A DNA stretch of 64,000 nt, from NCBI GenBank assembly GCA_000509105.1, contig BAIF02000099.1:31806-95805 (forward strand), written 5' to 3'. The notes below the pieces were generated by a model, which saw only the letters and a list, made by a program, of their open reading frames with translations, was not told the DNA's origin and did no database searches. A program made the position numbers and the translations under genes. This stretch comes from Clostridiales bacterium VE202-21. Its GTDB lineage: Bacteria > Bacillota > Clostridia > Lachnospirales > Lachnospiraceae. Of the stretch, positions 26,843 through 34,964 are shown in pieces; position 1 is the first letter of the stretch, and the number at the start of each line of letters is the position of its first letter.

Positions 26843-26866
26843 AGAGGGGTCTGACCCCTTTGCCCT
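26817..26866. repeat. 50-base perfect palindrome across the cbiJ stop codon
   Basis: Arms 26817-26840 and 26843-26866 are exact 24-base reverse complements around GA. Each arm contains the smaller palindrome GGGGTCAGACCCC. The cbiJ TGA (26840-26842) lies at its centre. GGGGTCAGACCCC-type repeats occur in many bacteria as REP-like elements. It could act as a terminator, but only A residues follow on the plus strand. Confidence 0.85.
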
Positions 26867-27004
26867 CGTTCTTAAAAAATTACATAAACAAAAGAAAAAA
26901 GTACAAACGGAAGAACGGAAAATCATATACAATGATAGATAGTGAAAATTGCATAATCAGACAATTTATGATAAAATAAGAGGGATTTTGGATGAGGTGG
27001 GCGC

Positions 27005-27532
27005 ATGAAAAACGGGCTGATACATATTTACTGTGGAGATGGAAAGGGGAAGACGACTGCCGCAACAGGGCTTGCTGTCAGAGCGGCCGGAAGCGGTATG
27101 AAGGTTCTTTTTTCGCGTTTTCTGAAGAACGAGGACTCCGGAGAGCTCAAGATTCTGGATGCCGTGGAGGGAATTACGGTACTCCATATGGACAAATCAT
27201 TTGGATTCTTCAACACGCTGTCCGAAGCGGAGAAAGCGGAGGCTCAGGAGACTTATGCACGGCTGTGGGATACGGTTTGTGAAAAAGCAGTATCCGGAGA
27301 GTATGATATGCTTGTGGTCGACGAGTTTATGGCAGCCTATCATTATGGCCTCATTGATCACACAAAGTCGCTGGCCTTTTTGGAAAAGAAACCTAAGGAA
27401 CTGGAGGTCGTTCTGACCGGACGAAATCCGGACGAAAAGCTGATCGGGCTTGCGGATTATGTTTCCGAGATCCGAAAAATCAAACATCCCTTTGACCGGG
27501 AGATCCGGGCAAGACGGGGGATCGAGTATTAG
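27005..27532 (+). CDS. cobO: Corrinoid adenosyltransferase, CobA/BtuR/CobO type
   Basis: 175 residues. P-loop GDGKGKTT at residues 11-18, DEF motif in LVVDEFMAAY, LTGRNPDEKL, and the C-terminal KHPFDREIRARRGIEY typical of the family. It transfers adenosyl from ATP to Co(I) of cobyrinic acid diamide, cobinamide or cobalamin. It precedes the riboswitch-controlled cobalt transporter. The start has GAGGTGGGC upstream. Confidence 0.92.
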   Translation: MKNGLIHIYCGDGKGKTTAATGLAVRAAGSGMKVLFSRFLKNEDSGELKILDAVEGITVLHMDKSFGFFNTLSEAEKAEAQETYARLWDTVCEKAVSGEYDMLVVDEFMAAYHYGLIDHTKSLAFLEKKPKELEVVLTGRNPDEKLIGLADYVSEIRKIKHPFDREIRARRGIEY

Positions 27533-27561
27533 GGGGAGATACCTCCGATAAAAAGCAGCCA

Positions 27562-27581
27562 AAAGGGTAATGTTACCCTTT
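27562..27581. terminator. Short perfect hairpin between cobO and the second riboswitch
   Basis: AAAGGGTAA (27562-27570) and TTACCCTTT (27573-27581) around TG. It could end the cobO transcript ahead of the riboswitch. The T-run is short and part of the stem, so efficiency is doubtful. Confidence 0.4.
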
Positions 27582-27639
27582 CGGTATATAATTCAGGTCT
27601 GGCATACAATTTAAAAGTAAGCTGTCCAAGTGGAGTATA

Positions 27640-27800
27640 GTATCTGCAGCGGACGGCCGCAGGGGAAGCAGGTGGAAATCCTGCACAATACCCGTTGCTG
27701 TAAAGGTGGAATGGTATCCATGATGTCACTGTGAGAATTTTCATGGGAAGGCGGAATACCGTGTTGATGCCTGAGTCAGAAAACCCGCTTTTAAATGGAT
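27640..27800 (+). promoter_or_regulatory. Cobalamin riboswitch upstream of cbiMNQO
   Basis: Core AAGCAGGTGGAAATCCTGC, then CCCGTTGCTGTAA and the B12 box GCCTGAGTCAGAAAACCCGC (about 27768-27787) match the cobalamin riboswitch class. It lies in the 378-base gap between cobO and cbiM. The rest of the gap, to 27910, is expression platform with GC-rich pairing segments (GTATACC/GGGGTAT near 27860-27872). It should repress cobalt uptake, and possibly the genes downstream, when cobalamin is abundant. Confidence 0.87.
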
Positions 27801-27910
27801 CTGAATGGTTACGGGGATATGACCGGGTGTTATGCCGCAGATCTCATACGATTTTGTGGTATACCTGGGGGTATTTCAAGACAACATATCACAAAAAAGG
27901 AGAGAGAAAT

Positions 27911-28660
27911 ATGTCAAAAAAAGAAAAATTCTTACTCAAGGCAGCCATCGCGTTTGCGCTGATGTTTGCCGTCACACCGGCTGTGAATGCAATGCACATT
28001 ATGGAGGGGTATCTTCCGGTTAAATACTGTATTGCCTGGGGCGTTATCTGTGTTCCATTCCTGGTTGCCGGCCTGATTTCCCTGAAAAAAAGATTAAAAG
28101 AAAACAGAAAGACCATCACATTGATTGCAATGGCGGGGGCGTTTATTTTTGTGATTTCTTCCCTGAAAATCCCGTCCGTGACGGGAAGCTGTTCCCATAT
28201 GACGGGCACAGGGCTGGGGGCAATCCTGTTTGGCCCGGCGGCAGTCAGCGTACTGGGAATCATCGTGCTTTTGTTCCAGGCGATTCTGCTGGCACACGGC
28301 GGATTGACAACACTGGGGGCAAACACATTTTCCATGGCGATAGCGGGACCGCTTCTGTCGTTTGGAATCTTTCAGCTCTGTAAAAAAATGAATGTGAACC
28401 GAAAAGTATCCGTTTTTCTGGCGGCTTTTCTGGGCGATATCTTTACATACTGTGTGACCAGCATCCAGCTTGCACTCGCTTACCCATCCGAGGCCGGCGG
28501 TGTTGCGGCATCTGCTGTTAAATTCCTGGGTGTATTTGCACCGACCCAGCTTCCGCTGGCAGTCATCGAAGGCATCCTTACGGTTATCATTGTCATCGGC
28601 CTGGAATCATATGCAAAACCGGAACTCAAGGCAATTGGATTTTTAAAGGAGGCAAAATAG
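27911..28660 (+). CDS. cbiM: Cobalt ECF transporter substrate-binding membrane protein CbiM
   Basis: 249 residues from the ATG at 27911 (AGGAGAGAG upstream); the longer open frame runs back into the riboswitch. After a cleavable-looking hydrophobic start, the mature N terminus begins MHIMEGYLP. That conserved Met-His-Ile-Met-Glu start provides the Co(II) ligands in CbiM/NikM proteins. Several membrane spans follow (for example [20 protein letters not shown] in part). It captures cobalt for CbiQO-driven import. First gene of a complete cbiMNQO set. Confidence 0.95.
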   Translation: MSKKEKFLLKAAIAFALMFAVTPAVNAMHIMEGYLPVKYCIAWGVICVPFLVAGLISLKKRLKENRKTITLIAMAGAFIFVISSLKIPSVTGSCSHMTGTGLGAILFGPAAVSVLGIIVLLFQAILLAHGGLTTLGANTFSMAIAGPLLSFGIFQLCKKMNVNRKVSVFLAAFLGDIFTYCVTSIQLALAYPSEAGGVAASAVKFLGVFAPTQLPLAVIEGILTVIIVIGLESYAKPELKAIGFLKEAK

Positions 28661-28661
28661 G

Positions 28662-28973
28662 ATGAGTAAAAATACAAAAACAGTCATTATTCTTCTGATC
28701 GCAGCTGTATTAATTGCAATTGTGCCCCTGTTCGCGAAGAAAGGCGCTGAGTTCGGCGGCTCTGATGACGCGGGGAGCGTTATGATAGAAGAGATTCAGG
28801 GGGAATACACCCCATGGTTTACACCGGTGCTGGAGACTGCGCTGGGCGGCGAACTGCCTGGCGAGGTAGAAAGCTTGATTTTTTGTATCCAGACAGGGAT
28901 CGGGGTTGGCATCATCGCTTTTGTGATGGGACGATTCGTAGAAAGAAAAAAATGGCAGAAAAAGATGGAATAA
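28662..28973 (+). CDS. cbiN: Cobalt ECF transporter accessory protein CbiN
   Basis: 103 residues with one membrane span at each end (about 5-25 and 70-90) around an extracytoplasmic loop containing GGSDD and IEEIQGEYTPWF. Size and topology match CbiN, which helps load cobalt into CbiM. It starts one base after the cbiM stop. Confidence 0.92.
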   Translation: MSKNTKTVIILLIAAVLIAIVPLFAKKGAEFGGSDDAGSVMIEEIQGEYTPWFTPVLETALGGELPGEVESLIFCIQTGIGVGIIAFVMGRFVERKKWQKKME

Positions 28974-29004
28974 AGAGGAATAAGATTCCGGGAAGGAGGG
29001 CGGC

Positions 29005-29778
29005 ATGATTGTAGTAGATAAGCTCTGTTATCGCTCCAGATTAAGATATGTAAATGCGGCTGAAAAGTTTGCATTTTCCATGATAACTCTGCTGTTCTGT
29101 GTAGTCAGCCGCTCACTCATCGTTGCAGGCGTGGCGTTTGCAGTCAATACATACCTGACCGTGAAAAAAGGACGCATAGCGGCGGGGCAATACGCAAAGC
29201 TGCTGGCGGTGCCTTTTACATTCCTGATATTGAGTACACTTGCGATTATAGTCAATATCTCAAAAGTCCCACTGGATGCTTATGCAATTCCAGTGGGCAG
29301 CTTTTTTATCACAGGGAGTTTTCATTCCCTTCTATTCGGGATACAGCTGATTGCGACAGCCATGGCGAGTGTGTCCTGCCTGTACTTTTTATCTCTCAAT
29401 ACGACAATGACAGATATTCTGGACGTGCTGGCAAAACTGCACTGCCCCGAGATATTGACGGAACTCATGCTTCTGATCTACCGGTTCATCTTTGTGCTCA
29501 TGGAGACTGCTTCCGCCATGATGGTGTCACAGAAGTCCAGGCTGGGCAACAAAGATCTGCGAACATCGGTGAGTTCCTTCGGAAAGATGGGGGCGGGCCT
29601 GCTGCTCCGCGCATTTAAGAGATCCAATGCATTGTATGACGCCATGGAATCCAGGTGCTACGACGGCAGGATCAGAGTACTTGCGGAACATCATCCGGCC
29701 AGAAAAAAGGAGGTCGCTGCAATCACAGTGTTTGAAGTGATCCTGCTTGCATTGACAATATGGAGGAGATTCTTATGA
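29005..29778 (+). CDS. cbiQ: Cobalt ECF transporter membrane coupling protein CbiQ
   Basis: 257 residues, about five membrane spans. It has the EcfT/CbiQ coupling motifs around SSFGKMGAGLLLRAFKRSNALYDAMESRCYDG (given here as two A-R-x type helices, about residues 190-222) that contact the CbiO ATPase. It starts with GGAAGGAGGGCGGC upstream, and its stop overlaps the cbiO start (ATGA). Confidence 0.93.
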   Translation: MIVVDKLCYRSRLRYVNAAEKFAFSMITLLFCVVSRSLIVAGVAFAVNTYLTVKKGRIAAGQYAKLLAVPFTFLILSTLAIIVNISKVPLDAYAIPVGSFFITGSFHSLLFGIQLIATAMASVSCLYFLSLNTTMTDILDVLAKLHCPEILTELMLLIYRFIFVLMETASAMMVSQKSRLGNKDLRTSVSSFGKMGAGLLLRAFKRSNALYDAMESRCYDGRIRVLAEHHPARKKEVAAITVFEVILLALTIWRRFL

Positions 29779-30635
29779 ATACAGAGGAAAAGGATGTCAT
29801 AATAGAGGCGAGAGATGTCCACTACGCATATGAAGAAGGAGGCCCGCACTCCCTAAACGGCGTGAGCCTGAAAATAAAAAGGGGGAAAAAGGTGGCATTC
29901 ATGGGTGCAAACGGCTGCGGAAAGTCCACTTTTTTTCTATGCTGCAATGGGATATATAAGCCGGATGAGGGAATGGTTCTATTTGAAGGGAAGCCGGTGG
30001 ATTACTCCAAAAAGGGATTGCTGGATCTTAGAAGCAGGGTCGGCATTGTCTTTCAGGATCCGGATAATCAGCTGTTTTCGGCAAGCGTGTACCAGGAGAT
30101 TTCCTTTGGAATCCTGAACATGGGTGTAGCGGAAGAGAAAGCAAGACAGGAAGTGGACCAGGTGATCGGCCATCTTGAGATAACGCCCTTCCGGGACCGC
30201 CCGGCCCATGCCCTGAGCGGAGGACAGAAAAAGCAGGTTTCCATCGCCGACATCCTGGTGATGCATCCGGAAGTCATCATACTGGACGAACCGGCGGCCG
30301 CGCTGGACGCAAAACATACAAAGATCGTCAATCAGATCGTAGATGGGCTGGCGGAAGAAGGAATTACGATACTGATGGCTACGCACGATATCGATTACGC
30401 ACTGTCCTGGGCTGATGAGATCGTGCTGATGCATGAGGGAAGAGTACTGCGGCATGCGGATCCCGTCACAGTGTGTACGGATCAGGAGGCGCTGGCCATG
30501 ACCAACCAGGAAGAACCCGCCGTATTAAAGCTGTTTGCACGGCTCCAGAAAAAAGGGATACTGGGAGGCGGACTGAAGCCGCCTGTGAATATAAGAGAAC
30601 TGGAATATTATATAGAGGCCTCCTCCAAGGCATAA
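29775..30635 (+). CDS. cbiO: Cobalt ECF transporter ATPase CbiO
   Basis: 286 residues from the ATG at 29775 (GGAGGA just upstream; the frame also opens at 29760). Walker A GANGCGKST, Q-loop FQDPDNQLF, signature LSGGQKKQ, Walker B VIILDEPAAALD, H-loop MATHDID. It hydrolyses ATP to drive cobalt import through CbiMNQ. Translationally coupled to cbiQ. Confidence 0.95.
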   Translation: MNTEEKDVIIEARDVHYAYEEGGPHSLNGVSLKIKRGKKVAFMGANGCGKSTFFLCCNGIYKPDEGMVLFEGKPVDYSKKGLLDLRSRVGIVFQDPDNQLFSASVYQEISFGILNMGVAEEKARQEVDQVIGHLEITPFRDRPAHALSGGQKKQVSIADILVMHPEVIILDEPAAALDAKHTKIVNQIVDGLAEEGITILMATHDIDYALSWADEIVLMHEGRVLRHADPVTVCTDQEALAMTNQEEPAVLKLFARLQKKGILGGGLKPPVNIRELEYYIEASSKA

Positions 30636-30685
30636 GAGGCGGTGAAGGCCGATATCAGAAATTAATAGGAAAGAGAGAGCAGAAA

Positions 30686-31468
30686 ATGGATAAGATAACA
30701 GGAAAGAAGGCCATACTTGTCGTGAGTTTTGGGACGAGCCATCTGGACACTCTGGAGAAAAACATAACGGCGATTGAAAAGCAGATCGGAGAGTCATTTC
30801 CGGACTATAGAATCTATCGCGCATTTACCAGCAAAATGATTAAGAACAAACTGCAGAAAAAGGAAAATTTATTCGTAGCGAATGTCAAAGAAGCCATGGA
30901 ACAGATGGCAGAGGACGGAATCGAGCAGGTTATTGTACAGCCGACCCATATTATCAACGGGATAGAGAACGACAGAATGCTCAGGGACGTGATGGATTAC
31001 ACAGACAGATTCCGCAGGATACGCGTGGGAAATCCGCTTCTTACCAGTGTGGATGACTATAAGAAATCCATTCATGCCATGATGGCGGAGGTTACCCTGG
31101 AGGAGGGCGAGGCACTGATCCTGATGGGGCACGGCACAGACCATCATGCGAATTCAGCATACCCGACCCTGGAGTATACCTTCCACTCACTTGGCTACAA
31201 TCAGGTGCTGGTGGGCACGGTAGAAGGTTTTCCAGATCTGAGGAACGTCATGACGAAACTGGAAATCTCCGGAATCCGCAAGGTAACGCTGATGCCGTTT
31301 ATGGTGGTGGCAGGTGACCATGCGAAGAACGATATGGCGGGGGAAGACGATTCCTGGAAGGCAGAACTGGAGGACGCCGGCTATGAAGTGAAGGCACTGA
31401 TCCGGGGGCTGGGCGAGATGAAGGGAATCCGCAATATCTTTGTTGAACATATTGAAGCCGCTATGTAA
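30686..31468 (+). CDS. cbiK: Sirohydrochlorin cobaltochelatase
   Basis: 260 residues from the ATG at 30686, preceded by AGGAAAGAGAG; the open frame extends back into the cbiO end, but that part has no homology features. AILVVSFGTSH at the N terminus, the catalytic-type His in LMGHGTDHHAN (about residue 148) and in VVAGDHAKNDMAGEDD (about 211) match the two metal-binding His of CbiK. It inserts cobalt into precorrin-2/sirohydrochlorin, the step that commits to the anaerobic route. It has no signal peptide, unlike some periplasmic relatives. Confidence 0.92.
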   Translation: MDKITGKKAILVVSFGTSHLDTLEKNITAIEKQIGESFPDYRIYRAFTSKMIKNKLQKKENLFVANVKEAMEQMAEDGIEQVIVQPTHIINGIENDRMLRDVMDYTDRFRRIRVGNPLLTSVDDYKKSIHAMMAEVTLEEGEALILMGHGTDHHANSAYPTLEYTFHSLGYNQVLVGTVEGFPDLRNVMTKLEISGIRKVTLMPFMVVAGDHAKNDMAGEDDSWKAELEDAGYEVKALIRGLGEMKGIRNIFVEHIEAAM

Positions 31469-31487
31469 CAGAGAGAGGAGAAAGACC

Positions 31488-32654
31488 ATGGAAAAACAGC
31501 TGCCAAAAGGCAGGACGCAGGCAGAGACAGTATGGAAAAACCAAAAGCAGCTGCGCTCGGGCTATACCACCGGCAGCTGTGCGGCAGCGGCAGCCAAAGC
31601 CGCCGCGTACATGCTCCTTTCAAAAGAAGTCATCACACAGGTATCCCTGTTGACTCCGAAAGGCATCACATTGTATCTGGACATCGAGCAGATAGACATT
31701 GGCCCGGACCGGGTCCGCTGTGCTGTCCAGAAGGACAGCGGGGACGATCCGGATATTACGGATGGTATCTATATTTATGCAGAAGTGAAAAAGACCGCGG
31801 ATGGATCCCTTTGCCTGGATGGGGGAGAAGGGGTCGGAAGAGTCACAAAGAAAGGGCTTCAGCAGGAGATCGGAGAGGCCGCAATCAACAGAGTTCCCAG
31901 GCAGATGATTTTGGGAGCGGTCGAGGAGCAAAGGGAGAGGTTCGGCTACAGCAAAGGGCTGGAGATTGTAATCACGATTCCCGAGGGCAGAAAACTGGCT
32001 TCGAAGACATTTAACCCCAGATTGGGGATCGAAGGCGGCATCTCAGTGCTCGGCACAAGCGGGATTGTAGAGCCGATGAGTGAAAAGGCCCTCACGGATA
32101 CGATTTTTCTGGAAATGAAAGTATTGAAGGAGAATGGACATGACTGGTGTTATGTGGTGCCAGGCAATTATGGGAGCGATTTTCTGACAGAGTCTTTAAA
32201 ATATGACGGCAGCCTGGCCGTAAAATGCAGTAACTATATCGGCGAGACCATCGATGATGCGGTGAGCCTGGGAATGAAAGGCATTCTGCTGATCGGCCAT
32301 GTGGGCAAACTGGTCAAACTGGCAGCAGGGGTTATGAACACCCATTCCCGCCAGGCGGACTGCCGGATGGAAGTGCTTGCCTCCCATGCGGCAATGGCAG
32401 GCGCCTCAGCGGCGGATGCAGAGAAAATCATGGACTGCATCACGACAACGGAAGCCCTGGATTATTTGAAAGAACGAAAGTTACTGCGCCCTGTAATGGA
32501 GACGGTAATCAGACGGATTGAATTTCATCTGAGACAGCGCGCGGGAGATACGCTGACAATCGGGGCGGTCGTATTTTCCAAAGAAGAAGGAATTCTTGGG
32601 AAAACGAAAAATGCAGAAGAATTATTGGAACAGATCAGAAGGGAGCAGGTATGA
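31488..32654 (+). CDS. cbiD: Cobalt-precorrin-5B C1-methyltransferase
   Basis: 388 residues from the ATG at 31488 with GAGAGAGGAGAAAG upstream. Motifs of CbiD: LRSGYTTGSCAAAAAKAA near the N terminus, NPRLGIEGGISVLGTSGIVEPMS in the middle (about residues 180-205), LIGHVGKLVKLAAG and NTHSRQAD. It methylates C1 of the contracted ring using S-adenosylmethionine in the anaerobic pathway. Its stop overlaps the start of cbiL. Confidence 0.94.
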   Translation: MEKQLPKGRTQAETVWKNQKQLRSGYTTGSCAAAAAKAAAYMLLSKEVITQVSLLTPKGITLYLDIEQIDIGPDRVRCAVQKDSGDDPDITDGIYIYAEVKKTADGSLCLDGGEGVGRVTKKGLQQEIGEAAINRVPRQMILGAVEEQRERFGYSKGLEIVITIPEGRKLASKTFNPRLGIEGGISVLGTSGIVEPMSEKALTDTIFLEMKVLKENGHDWCYVVPGNYGSDFLTESLKYDGSLAVKCSNYIGETIDDAVSLGMKGILLIGHVGKLVKLAAGVMNTHSRQADCRMEVLASHAAMAGASAADAEKIMDCITTTEALDYLKERKLLRPVMETVIRRIEFHLRQRAGDTLTIGAVVFSKEEGILGKTKNAEELLEQIRREQV

Positions 32655-33466
32655 GCGAAGGAATAATGTATACCCAAAGGGCACTCCGTAATTCATGCCC
32701 TACGGACGGATCCGCAGTAAACTGCGGAATAATGTATGCAGTAGGTGTGGGACCGGGAGACCCGGAGCTGATGACGCTGAAGGCGGTGAACACCATAAAA
32801 GAATGTGAGGTCGTTGCCATTGCGGTCTCAAGTCCGGAGCTGAAGGACGCGGTATACGAGGAGGCGGGCACTGAGAGCAGAATGCCTGTTTACCTTGAAA
32901 AATGTGTAGCGTGGCAGATTGTCCTGCCCGTGATCCCGGAGATCGTCCGTAAAGCAAAGCTGTTCCTTCCCATGCCGATGATGAAGGAAAAGACACAGCT
33001 GAAAGAGATTCATGACAAATGCGCGGATAAGACAGAAGAAGTCCTGCGTTCGGGCAGAAATGTGGCATTTATTACGCTGGGGGATCCCAGTGTATACTCC
33101 ACCTGCCTCTATGTCCACAAGCGTTTGAAAGAACGGGGATGCAGGACCAGCCTGGTGCCCGGCATCACTTCTTTCTGCGCTGCAGCGGCCAGAATGGATT
33201 CCGGCCTTGTGGAAAACAGGGACGAATTACATATTATTCCGGCGTCCTATGGGATCGAGGAAAGCCTGGAGATGCCGGGAACCAAGGTTCTGATGAAGGC
33301 CGGAAAAAAGATGCCTTACGTAAAACAGGCAGTGAAAGAGAAGAAGCTCCGGGTTCAGATGGTGGAGAACTGCGGGATGCCCGGAGAGAAGATCTACTGC
33401 CAGGCGGAGGACATTCCGGATGAGGCGAGTTATTATTCACTGATCATATTAAAGGAGGAAAAGTAG
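32651..33466 (+). CDS. cbiL: Cobalt-factor II C20-methyltransferase with an in-frame repeat insertion
   Basis: 271 residues. The core from residue 29 onwards (YAVGVGPGDPELMTLKAV, ITLGDPSVYST, VPGITSFCAAAARM) is a typical tetrapyrrole methylase of the CbiL/CobI group. The first 28 residues or so are not: they are encoded by a dispersed repeat inserted after codon 3, flanked by 12-base direct repeats GGAATAATGTAT, which gives GIMY twice. The insertion is 66 bases, so the frame is kept. Without it the protein would start MSEGIMYAVGVGPGD, exactly the family start. An alternative internal start at the ATG at 32732 would bypass the insert, but it lacks a strong ribosome site. Confidence 0.9.
   Translation: MSEGIMYTQRALRNSCPTDGSAVNCGIMYAVGVGPGDPELMTLKAVNTIKECEVVAIAVSSPELKDAVYEEAGTESRMPVYLEKCVAWQIVLPVIPEIVRKAKLFLPMPMMKEKTQLKEIHDKCADKTEEVLRSGRNVAFITLGDPSVYSTCLYVHKRLKERGCRTSLVPGITSFCAAAARMDSGLVENRDELHIIPASYGIEESLEMPGTKVLMKAGKKMPYVKQAVKEKKLRVQMVENCGMPGEKIYCQAEDIPDEASYYSLIILKEEK
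32660..32737 (+). repeat. Dispersed repeat A inserted inside the cbiL coding sequence
   Basis: Bounded by GGAATAATGTAT at 32660-32671 and 32726-32737; insertion length 66 bases, i.e. 22 codons without a stop. The interior contains TATACCCAAAGGGCACTCCG, TAATTCATGCCCT and ACGGACGGATCCGCAG with a GCAGT-AAA-CTGC hairpin, almost identical to the copy at 13980-14054. Confidence 0.85.
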
Positions 33467-34240
33467 ATGATTGCATTTGTTGGGGCAGGAGCCGGAGCAG
33501 CAGATCTGATTACCGTGCGTGGACAGAAGTATCTGCAGGAGGCTGACATCATTGTATATGCAGGGTCCCTTGTAAATCCCGCATTGCTGGAGGTTAGAAA
33601 AGATGGCTGTGAGGTACATAACAGTGCGTTAATGACGTTGGAGGAAGTGCTGGACGTCATGATCCGGGGAGAGAAAAATCACAAGAGGGTGGTACGTCTC
33701 CACACCGGAGACCCGTGTCTGTACGGCGCGATCAAGGAACAGATGGATGCATTGAAACAAGAAGGCATTGACTATGAAGTCTGCCCGGGAGTCAGTTCAT
33801 TCTGCGGGGCCGCTGCAGCTCTGGAGGCAGAGTATACCCTTCCCGGGATATCCCAGTCCGTGGTGATTACCAGAATGGCCGGCAGGACACCGGTGCCGGA
33901 GAAAGAGTCCATCAGAAGTTTCGCCGCACACCATGCAACCATGGTCATATTCCTGAGCACGGGGATGCTTGCGGAACTGGAAAAAGAACTGCTGGCGGGG
34001 GGATATGAGAAGGATACACCGGCGGCTATCGTGTATAAGGCCACCTGGCCGGAACAGAAAGTCTGCCGCTGTACAGTGGACACCCTGGCCAATACCGGGG
34101 AGAGCGAAGGCATTACCAAGACGGCGCTGATTGTAGTCGGGGATGTGCTGGAGGGCGGCTATGACCGATCCGAACTTTACAATCCGTCTTTTACTACGGA
34201 ATTCCGGAAAGCAAGCAGAGAGGGGAAGACAAATGAGTAA
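33467..34240 (+). CDS. cbiF: Cobalt-precorrin-4 C11-methyltransferase
   Basis: 257 residues. Tetrapyrrole methylase fold with MIAFVGAGAGAADLITVRG at the start, VRLHTGDPCLYGA, CPGVSSFCGAAAALE and a PVPEKESIRSFA stretch diagnostic of the CbiF/CobM branch. It adds the C11 methyl group. It follows cbiL directly and overlaps cbiH by 8 bases. In many clusters cbiG lies between cbiF and cbiH; here nothing does. Confidence 0.94.
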   Translation: MIAFVGAGAGAADLITVRGQKYLQEADIIVYAGSLVNPALLEVRKDGCEVHNSALMTLEEVLDVMIRGEKNHKRVVRLHTGDPCLYGAIKEQMDALKQEGIDYEVCPGVSSFCGAAAALEAEYTLPGISQSVVITRMAGRTPVPEKESIRSFAAHHATMVIFLSTGMLAELEKELLAGGYEKDTPAAIVYKATWPEQKVCRCTVDTLANTGESEGITKTALIVVGDVLEGGYDRSELYNPSFTTEFRKASREGKTNE

Positions 34241-34964
34241 GGTATATGTGGTAGGGCTGGGGCCCGGGGCAGACAGGCAGATGACACTGGAGGCAAGGGC
34301 TGCGCTGGATAAATGCAAGGTCATCGTAGGATATACGGTGTATGTAGATCTGATTAAACAGCAATACCCGGAGAAAACGTATCTGACCACCCCCATGACC
34401 CAGGAAGTAAAGCGCTGCCAGATGGCGCTGGAGGAGGCGGCAGGGGGCCGGGACGTGGCGATGGTGTGCAGCGGAGACGCCGGGATCTACGGCATGGCTG
34501 GCCTGATATACGAGACCGGTGCGGAGTATCCGGACGTGGAGATCGAGATTGTGCCGGGGATTACCGCCGCTAATGGCGGCGCCGCGGTACTGGGAGCGCC
34601 TCTGATGCATGATTTTGCAGTGATCAGCTTAAGCGATCTGCTGACGCCATGGGAAAAGATAGAGAAGAGGCTGAAGGCGGCGGCCATGGCGGACTTTGTG
34701 ATCTGCCTGTACAATCCGTCCAGCCGGAAGCGTAAGGACTACCTGCAGAAGGCCTGTGACTACATGCTGGAGTATAAAAGCCCGGATACGGTCTGCGGTA
34801 CCGTGCGCAATATCGGGAGAGAAGAGGAAGCCAGCAGGATCCTTACCCTTGGAGAACTGAGAGATACAGAGGTTGATATGTTTACCACCGTGTTTATCGG
34901 AAATGAACAGACAAAAGAACTGAACGGGAAGATGGTGACTCCCAGAGGATATCGGAATGTGTAA
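34233..34964 (+). CDS. cbiH: Cobalt-precorrin-3B C17-methyltransferase
   Basis: 243 residues from the ATG at 34233 (AGAGGGGAAGAC upstream); the frame opens 30 codons earlier within cbiF. YVVGLGPGADRQMTLEA, VGYTVYVDLI, VCSGDAGIYGMAG, VPGITAANGGAAVLGAP and YNPSSRKR match CbiH/CobJ, the ring-contracting methyltransferase. It has no fused CbiG domain. The stop overlaps the next start. Confidence 0.94.
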   Translation: MSKVYVVGLGPGADRQMTLEARAALDKCKVIVGYTVYVDLIKQQYPEKTYLTTPMTQEVKRCQMALEEAAGGRDVAMVCSGDAGIYGMAGLIYETGAEYPDVEIEIVPGITAANGGAAVLGAPLMHDFAVISLSDLLTPWEKIEKRLKAAAMADFVICLYNPSSRKRKDYLQKACDYMLEYKSPDTVCGTVRNIGREEEASRILTLGELRDTEVDMFTTVFIGNEQTKELNGKMVTPRGYRNV

